Positions 6,195 to 9,076 of a DNA stretch of 9,076 bases are shown piece by piece. Where the stretch lies: the NCBI GenBank assembly GCA_009782695.1, contig WRIO01000024.1:1-9076 (forward strand), given 5' to 3'. The stretch's first letter is position 1. Every line of letters begins with the position of its first letter. The position numbers were made by a program, and so were the translations under genes. Below the pieces are notes generated by a model. That model saw only the letters and a list, made by a program, of their open reading frames with translations, did no database searches and was not told where the DNA came from. This DNA comes from Candidatus Cloacimonadota bacterium (GTDB taxonomy: Bacteria; Cloacimonadota; Cloacimonadia; Cloacimonadales; WRIO01).

Positions 6195-6599
6195 TTATTC
6201 CTTTATATTTAATTCTTTTTTTCTTTTTAAGATAGGTTCAAGGTTTGCTATTTTCGTGGCGTATTCGAGAGCTCTGGTAGCTTCTTCTTCAGACACAAAA
6301 AGCAGCGGTGGGTAGCGGTACTCTGTGTTATAATTATCTAAGAAATTGCATTCTTCTTCAATCAGGTCAAAAGCAGAGGTCACTTGATTACATAAATCCC
6401 TTAACACTGTCAAATCGTGAGTTTAAGGTGGAATTTGGTTGCTGTAAACCAAAAATCCTTTCAAAAACTTTTCGCAAGACTGCTGGCATTGAAAGCTTAT
6501 TTCACGGTATTTTTCTTTTTCTAACAATAACAATTCATTAGCTGTATCTAGATGATCTTCCGAAATTGATATCCATTCTTTTACTTCTACGGGTTTCAT
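6195..6599 (-). pseudogene. HEPN-domain gene interrupted by one in-frame TAA
   Basis: From ATG 6599 a single frame of 134 codons runs to TAA 6195-6197, broken only by TAA at codon 59 (6423-6425). The first part (58 residues) has the HEPN helix FQCQQSCEKFLKGFL. The part after the stop begins THDLTVLRDLC and contains NYNTEYRYP and EEEATRALEYA, the usual C-terminal half of MNT-linked HEPN proteins (PF05168-like). The stop sits where relatives have Lys or Arg before THDL, so one AAA to TAA change explains it. No other damage is seen. HEPN proteins of such pairs are often ribonuclease toxins held off by an MNT partner; I cannot place the catalytic R-x4-6-H motif with confidence. The ATG overlaps the MNT stop by four bases (ATGA). 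A TTG at 6413 could at most give a 72-residue fragment. Confidence 0.88.
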
Positions 6600-6928
6600 A
6601 TTATTTTCCCCTTTGTAAAGACTATTTCTTCTAGATTAAAATCTATCACCCTTTGCTTAAATACCTTTTCGGTATTCATCAAAACATCGACATCCCATAT
6701 TTTATTTTCACTAAAAATCATATTCATCTTTGTGTATAAATCTATCATCTTGTCATCACACTCATGCAGCACCACATACAGGTCGATATCGCTTTCTGAG
6801 TGCGGCTGTCCATAGGCGTGAGAGCCGAAAAGATAAATATACTTTACGGGTAAGTTTTCGACTATCTTTTGCTTTATAAAATCTAAATCCTCTATCCTTG
6901 CCTTTGGAAATCTTTCGTTTATGTCCAT
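6596..6928 (-). CDS. Minimal nucleotidyltransferase, MNT/MntA antitoxin type
   Basis: A complete 110-residue protein of the DNA polymerase beta nucleotidyltransferase fold. The diagnostic G-S-x10-D-x-D motif is perfect: Gly35-Ser36 and Asp47/Asp49 in GSHAYGQPHSESDIDLYVV. A later Asp in KIWDVDVLM (Asp79 or Asp81) probably completes the metal site. In studied MNT-HEPN pairs the MNT protein transfers AMP from ATP to the HEPN toxin and so silences it. Its stop overlaps the HEPN ATG (ATGA), indicating translational coupling. GGAG lies only two bases before the ATG, an unusually short spacing, but no other start preserves the domain. A TTGACA box ends 28 bases upstream. The enzyme looks intact although its partner is broken. 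Confidence 0.92.
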   Translation of the reverse strand: MDINERFPKARIEDLDFIKQKIVENLPVKYIYLFGSHAYGQPHSESDIDLYVVLHECDDKMIDLYTKMNMIFSENKIWDVDVLMNTEKVFKQRVIDFNLEEIVFTKGKII

Positions 6929-6939
6929 AGCTCCAATAA

Positions 6940-6962
6940 ATAAAATGTGGGGTTTTTGTCAA
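6940..6962 (-). promoter_or_regulatory. Possible promoter of the MNT-HEPN-lipoprotein unit
   Basis: TTGACA (6962-6957, minus strand) ends 28 bases before the ATG, the same distance as for the ABC ATPase. The sequence after it is AT-rich (TTTTAT after 11 bases, TTTATT after 16), so no clear -10 stands out. The box is part of the long R2 repeat. Confidence 0.3.
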
Positions 6963-7032
6963 GGGAAATGTTGTGGTGGTGACACATTGCTTTCGTAGGG
7001 AACGATGCCTAGCGAAGCGAAAATCGTTCCGA
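6953..7032. repeat. Long R2 repeat, copy B
   Basis: It shares TTTTTGTCAAGGGAAATGT and, with identical spacing, the CGTAG(G/A)GAACGATGCCTAGC block with 4738-4822. The R2 arms GGAACGAT (6999-7006) and ATCGTTCC (7024-7031) pair perfectly. The pairing beyond them seen in copy A is lost here. Confidence 0.75.
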
Positions 7033-7039
7033 CATATTT

Positions 7040-7052
7040 GTGCGAAGCACAC
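7040..7052. repeat. R5 mini-hairpin (TGTGC GAA GCACA)
   Basis: Five-base perfect arms close a GAA triplet; it belongs to the family also seen at 1836, 7140 and 7234. Confidence 0.5.
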
Positions 7053-7082
7053 ATTCATAACGCACCTAACGGCGCTGGTATT

Positions 7083-7095
7083 GTGTCCTACGGAC
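7083..7095. repeat. R1 repeat, copy 3 (GTGTCCTACGGAC)
   Basis: It differs from copies at 1744-1756 and 1794-1806 only by A for G in the centre. Confidence 0.5.
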
Positions 7096-7100
7096 AGATA

Positions 7101-7133
7101 TTGCGGAAGGGTTAGGTAACCCTTCCCTACGAT
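7101..7133. repeat. R4 repeat, copy 1
   Basis: A 33-base unit matching 7252-7284 at 32 positions. It contains a perfect palindrome, GGAAGGGTTA (7105-7114), GG, TAACCCTTCC (7117-7126), followed by CTACGAT. Confidence 0.75.
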
Positions 7134-7139
7134 TATTGT

Positions 7140-7150
7140 GTGCTATGCAC
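7140..7150. repeat. R5-like mini-hairpin (GTGC TAT GCAC)
   Basis: The same GTGC/GCAC arms as at 7234-7244, with TAT as the central triplet. It is followed by GAAT, as is the copy at 7234. Confidence 0.4.
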
Positions 7151-7166
7151 GAATTATTATTTTTTT

Positions 7167-7227
7167 AACCACCCCGTCATTTTTCCGCAAGCTCCAAAAT
7201 GCCACCCCTCCAAATTGGAGGGGAATT
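7167..7227. repeat. R3 composite repeat, copy 2
   Basis: It opens with AACCACCCCGTC (7167-7178) and closes with the perfect palindrome CCCCTCCAAATTGGAGGGG (7205-7223) plus AATT. Block order and orientation match 1870-1987; only the middle is shorter (26 bases instead of 85). Elements of this build are familiar to me from intergenic DNA of several diderm genomes, from memory only. Confidence 0.7.
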
Positions 7228-7233
7228 GTCGGT

Positions 7234-7244
7234 GTGCTTCGCAC
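7234..7244. repeat. R5 mini-hairpin (GTGC TTC GCAC)
   Basis: The reverse complement of the core at 7041-7051. It lies between the R3 composite and the second R4 copy. Confidence 0.5.
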
Positions 7245-7251
7245 GAATATT

Positions 7252-7284
7252 TTGCGGAAGGCTTAGGTAACCCTTCCCTACGAT
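7252..7284. repeat. R4 repeat, copy 2
   Basis: The same orientation as 7101-7133, with one change (C for G at 7262) that breaks one base pair of the palindrome. Confidence 0.75.
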
Positions 7285-7295
7285 AGATATTTTTC

Positions 7296-7334
7296 GGAAC
7301 GATGTTCGCTGAGCTAGGCATCGTTCCCTACGGA
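7296..7334. repeat. R2 repeat, copy C, overlapping the end of mfd
   Basis: An inverted copy relative to 4779-4822 and 6993-7032. The arms GGAACGATG (7296-7304) and CATCGTTCC (7319-7327) pair perfectly. The mfd stop codon TAG (7316-7314) lies in the loop, in the conserved block GATGCCTAGC as read on the minus strand. Confidence 0.8.
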
Positions 7335-9076
7335 TTGGGATTTCCCCAAACCAACCAAAAAATCTATGAGTTTTAGGGCGAAATCTATCTTACCTCTTTT
7401 ATCAGCTGCCATTTCAGGTGAGAACTCAAAGGTGATTTTTAGCCCTGATGTGGCGTTGAAACTAACTGGGACTTCGCTAAAAGCTATGATAGCAGGCAAG
7501 GTGTCCCTATCAGGCAGAGATTTAACATCGTATTCCAAGAACATCTTTTGCGAGAGTATCATAAAGGTTTTTAAGCCTATATTTTTAGCGGTCATACGCA
7601 AGCGAAAATAATCTATCACATTTTTGGCTGTTTCGGGCAGTGCACCATACCTATCGGTCAGCTCCTCGACCAAATCGTCAAACTGTTCCCCTGCTGTAAA
7701 ATCTATCATACGGCGGTAGATTTGCAGTTTTTGTTTTTCATTGGTGATATATTCTGGGGGGAAAAAGAAGTCAGTGCCGAGCTCTATTTTTAGCAGTTCG
7801 TCAGCCTCCTCTTCGGAGTGCCACATCCCTTCGGGGTTTGCCGACATTATGTTATTTACAGCTTGGTCGAGCAGCCTATTGTAAAAATTAAAGCCAATCG
7901 AGGCGATAGTCCCTGATTGTTTTGTCCCCAGAAGTGTGCCTGCTCCCCTGATTTCCAGGTCACGCATAGCTATCTGGTAGCCAGCGCCGAGGGACTCATA
8001 TTCTGTAAGTGTTTCAAGCCTTTTGCGGGCGTCATCTGTTAGGTTGTTTGGTATCATCAGATAGGCATAAGCCCTTTTGTTGCTTCGTCCCACACGTCCC
8101 CGAATTTGATACAGCTGAGCCATGCCGAACATATCTGACCGATTTACCAAGATAGTGTTCGCATTTGGGATATCTATACCACTTTCGATGATGGTGGTGG
8201 CTATCAGCACATCGTATTTATGCTCCGAAAACTCTGTCATTATTTTCTCTAATTGCTTTTCCGGAAGTTGTCCGTGTGCTACTGCCATTCGCAGATTTGG
8301 TAGCAAGGTGTGGAGCTGGTGGTAAATAGTTTGGATAGTTTCCACGCGGTTATGAACAAAAAACACCTGTCCGCCTCTGTCGTATTCCCGCATAATAGCG
8401 TCCTTTATGACCTCTGTGTCAAAGGGGACTATTACTGTGCGAATCGGCAAGCGTGCCTTTGGCGAAGTCTGTATCAGCGACATACTTTTTAGCTTGGATA
8501 TCACCATGTTCATAGTGCGTGGTATCGGCGTGGCGGACATATAAAGGGTGTCGATGTTTGACTTTATCTGCCGTATGCGGTCTTTGTGCCGAACGCCAAA
8601 GCGGTGTTCCTCGTCTATTATCAGCAGACCTATACGGTGAAATTCGACATCTTTGGACAGTATCCTATGCGTGCCGATAACGATATCGACCTTGCCTTCT
8701 TTGATTTTTGCCAAATCATTCTTTATCTCTGCATTTGTCCGAAACCTGCTCAGCATCGCCAGCCGTATCGGGAATTGTGCGAGCCTTTCACGAAAAACAT
8801 TGTAATGCTGCTCTGCCAGTAGCGTGGTCGGGACAACCACAGCCACTTGATAGCCGCTCAAAACAGCCTTAAACGCCACTCGAACCGCCACTTCTGTCTT
8901 GCCAAAGCCGACATCTCCGCACAGTAAACGCTCCATCGGGGTGCTTGACTCCATATCTTGCTTTATTTCAAGTGTAGCGGTCGCTTGGTCGGGGGTGTCG
9001 TCGTAGATAAAGGCCTCCTCCATTTCTGTCTGCCATTCGCTGTCGGTTTTAAAAGAAATCCCTTTGCGAAGTTTAC
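7314..9076 (-). CDS. mfd: Transcription-repair coupling factor, C-terminal half (5' end outside the window)
   Basis: The open frame enters at the window edge; the first visible residues KLRKGISFKTDSEWQTE precede the Met at 9023. Mfd releases RNA polymerase stalled at DNA damage by ATP-driven translocation and recruits UvrA for excision repair. Numbered from that Met, the translocase has Walker A GDVGFGKTE (36-44), DEEH box (137-140), SATPIPRT (163-170), TTIIESGIDIPNANT (276-290) and QIRGRVGRS (306-314). The Mfd/RecG-specific TRG region is IAMRDLEIRGAGTLLG (351-366). A C-terminal domain 7 with TDFFFPPEYI follows. About 586 residues are visible, half of the usual length of about 1,100-1,200; the UvrB-like and polymerase-binding parts lie outside. 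The last residues, SVGNDA, and the TAG stop are encoded by an R2 repeat. Confidence 0.97.
   Translation of the reverse strand, partial: KLRKGISFKTDSEWQTEMEEAFIYDDTPDQATATLEIKQDMESSTPMERLLCGDVGFGKTEVAVRVAFKAVLSGYQVAVVVPTTLLAEQHYNVFRERLAQFPIRLAMLSRFRTNAEIKNDLAKIKEGKVDIVIGTHRILSKDVEFHRIGLLIIDEEHRFGVRHKDRIRQIKSNIDTLYMSATPIPRTMNMVISKLKSMSLIQTSPKARLPIRTVIVPFDTEVIKDAIMREYDRGGQVFFVHNRVETIQTIYHQLHTLLPNLRMAVAHGQLPEKQLEKIMTEFSEHKYDVLIATTIIESGIDIPNANTILVNRSDMFGMAQLYQIRGRVGRSNKRAYAYLMIPNNLTDDARKRLETLTEYESLGAGYQIAMRDLEIRGAGTLLGTKQSGTIASIGFNFYNRLLDQAVNNIMSANPEGMWHSEEEADELLKIELGTDFFFPPEYITNEKQKLQIYRRMIDFTAGEQFDDLVEELTDRYGALPETAKNVIDYFRLRMTAKNIGLKTFMILSQKMFLEYDVKSLPDRDTLPAIIAFSEVPVSFNATSGLKITFEFSPEMAADKRGKIDFALKLIDFLVGLGKSQSVGNDA

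Larger units (their letters stand above)
6929..7313. other. Spacer between mfd and the MNT gene, almost entirely repeats
   Basis: The 385 bases hold a possible promoter, a long R2 repeat, an R5 hairpin, an R1 copy, an R4 copy, two more R5 hairpins around an R3 composite, a second R4 copy and most of a third R2 element. No gene was seen on either strand. Confidence 0.75.

Noticed and set aside
6195..6413. A standalone 72-residue gene starting at TTG 6413
   Set aside because: It is the C-terminal half of the HEPN protein in the same frame after one stop codon; TTG has no convincing ribosome binding site.
6423..6425. The TAA as a recoded sense codon (alternative code or readthrough)
   Set aside because: TAA ends other genes in the window (ORF to 1258, sirtuin, HEPN end), and known pyrrolysine and selenocysteine recoding use TAG and TGA.
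6762..7058. Minus-strand open frame of 98 codons upstream of and overlapping the MNT gene
   Set aside because: It is out of frame with the MNT gene and its first part is encoded by the R2 and R5 repeats.
7101..7284. Two 33-base near-identical repeats as the start of a CRISPR array
   Set aside because: Only two copies, 118 bases apart, each a full palindrome, with other repeats between them and no cas genes.

Overview
This 9.1-kb window comes from a moderately AT-rich, probably diderm bacterium. The diderm inference rests on an MlaF-type ABC ATPase and a long lipoprotein with a C-terminal DUF1566-type (Lcl-like) domain. I cannot fix the phylum. The DUF1566 lipoprotein and its slightly relaxed lipobox recall spirochaetes of the Treponema kind, while the repeat-packed intergenic DNA would also fit Cloacimonadota-like or Bacteroidetes-related genomes. 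No rRNA, tRNA, transposase gene or CRISPR array was found.

Layout. Positions 2-1258 (+) hold the 3' part of an unrecognised Lys/Phe-rich protein, the only sizeable gene on the plus strand. A 730-base repeat-rich, largely noncoding stretch follows, with one doubtful 52-codon ORF. All other genes are on the minus strand, so in transcription order the window reads right to left. First comes the C-terminal half of mfd (9076-7314). A 385-base spacer of palindromic repeats follows. Next is an operon-like set (6928-4836): a minimal nucleotidyltransferase of MNT/MntA type, its HEPN partner carrying an in-frame TAA, and a three-repeat lipoprotein. A second unit (4658-3827) encodes two small membrane proteins, the first DUF3784-like. 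A third unit (3466-1988) pairs an MlaF-like ABC ATPase with a class III (CobB/SIRT5-like) sirtuin.

The most distinctive feature is the intergenic DNA. At least six families of short palindromic repeats (called R1 to R6 plus a hairpin family H here) recur between genes. Nearly every transcription unit visible here has one at or near its 3' end. One R2 copy runs into the end of mfd and supplies its last codons and stop codon. One R3 copy ends exactly at the sirtuin stop codon. Two R2 copies belong to a longer repeat, about 75-80 bases, that also contains the TTGACA box upstream of the next minus-strand gene.

Best candidates for a second look: the HEPN gene broken by one TAA at the position of a family Lys while its MNT partner is intact; the lipoprotein 3 bases downstream; the repeat system placed at gene ends; the MlaF-like ATPase without visible mlaE/mlaD partners; and the unidentified plus-strand protein. 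I do not see a clearly new multi-gene system. The MNT-HEPN-lipoprotein set is the nearest thing to one.
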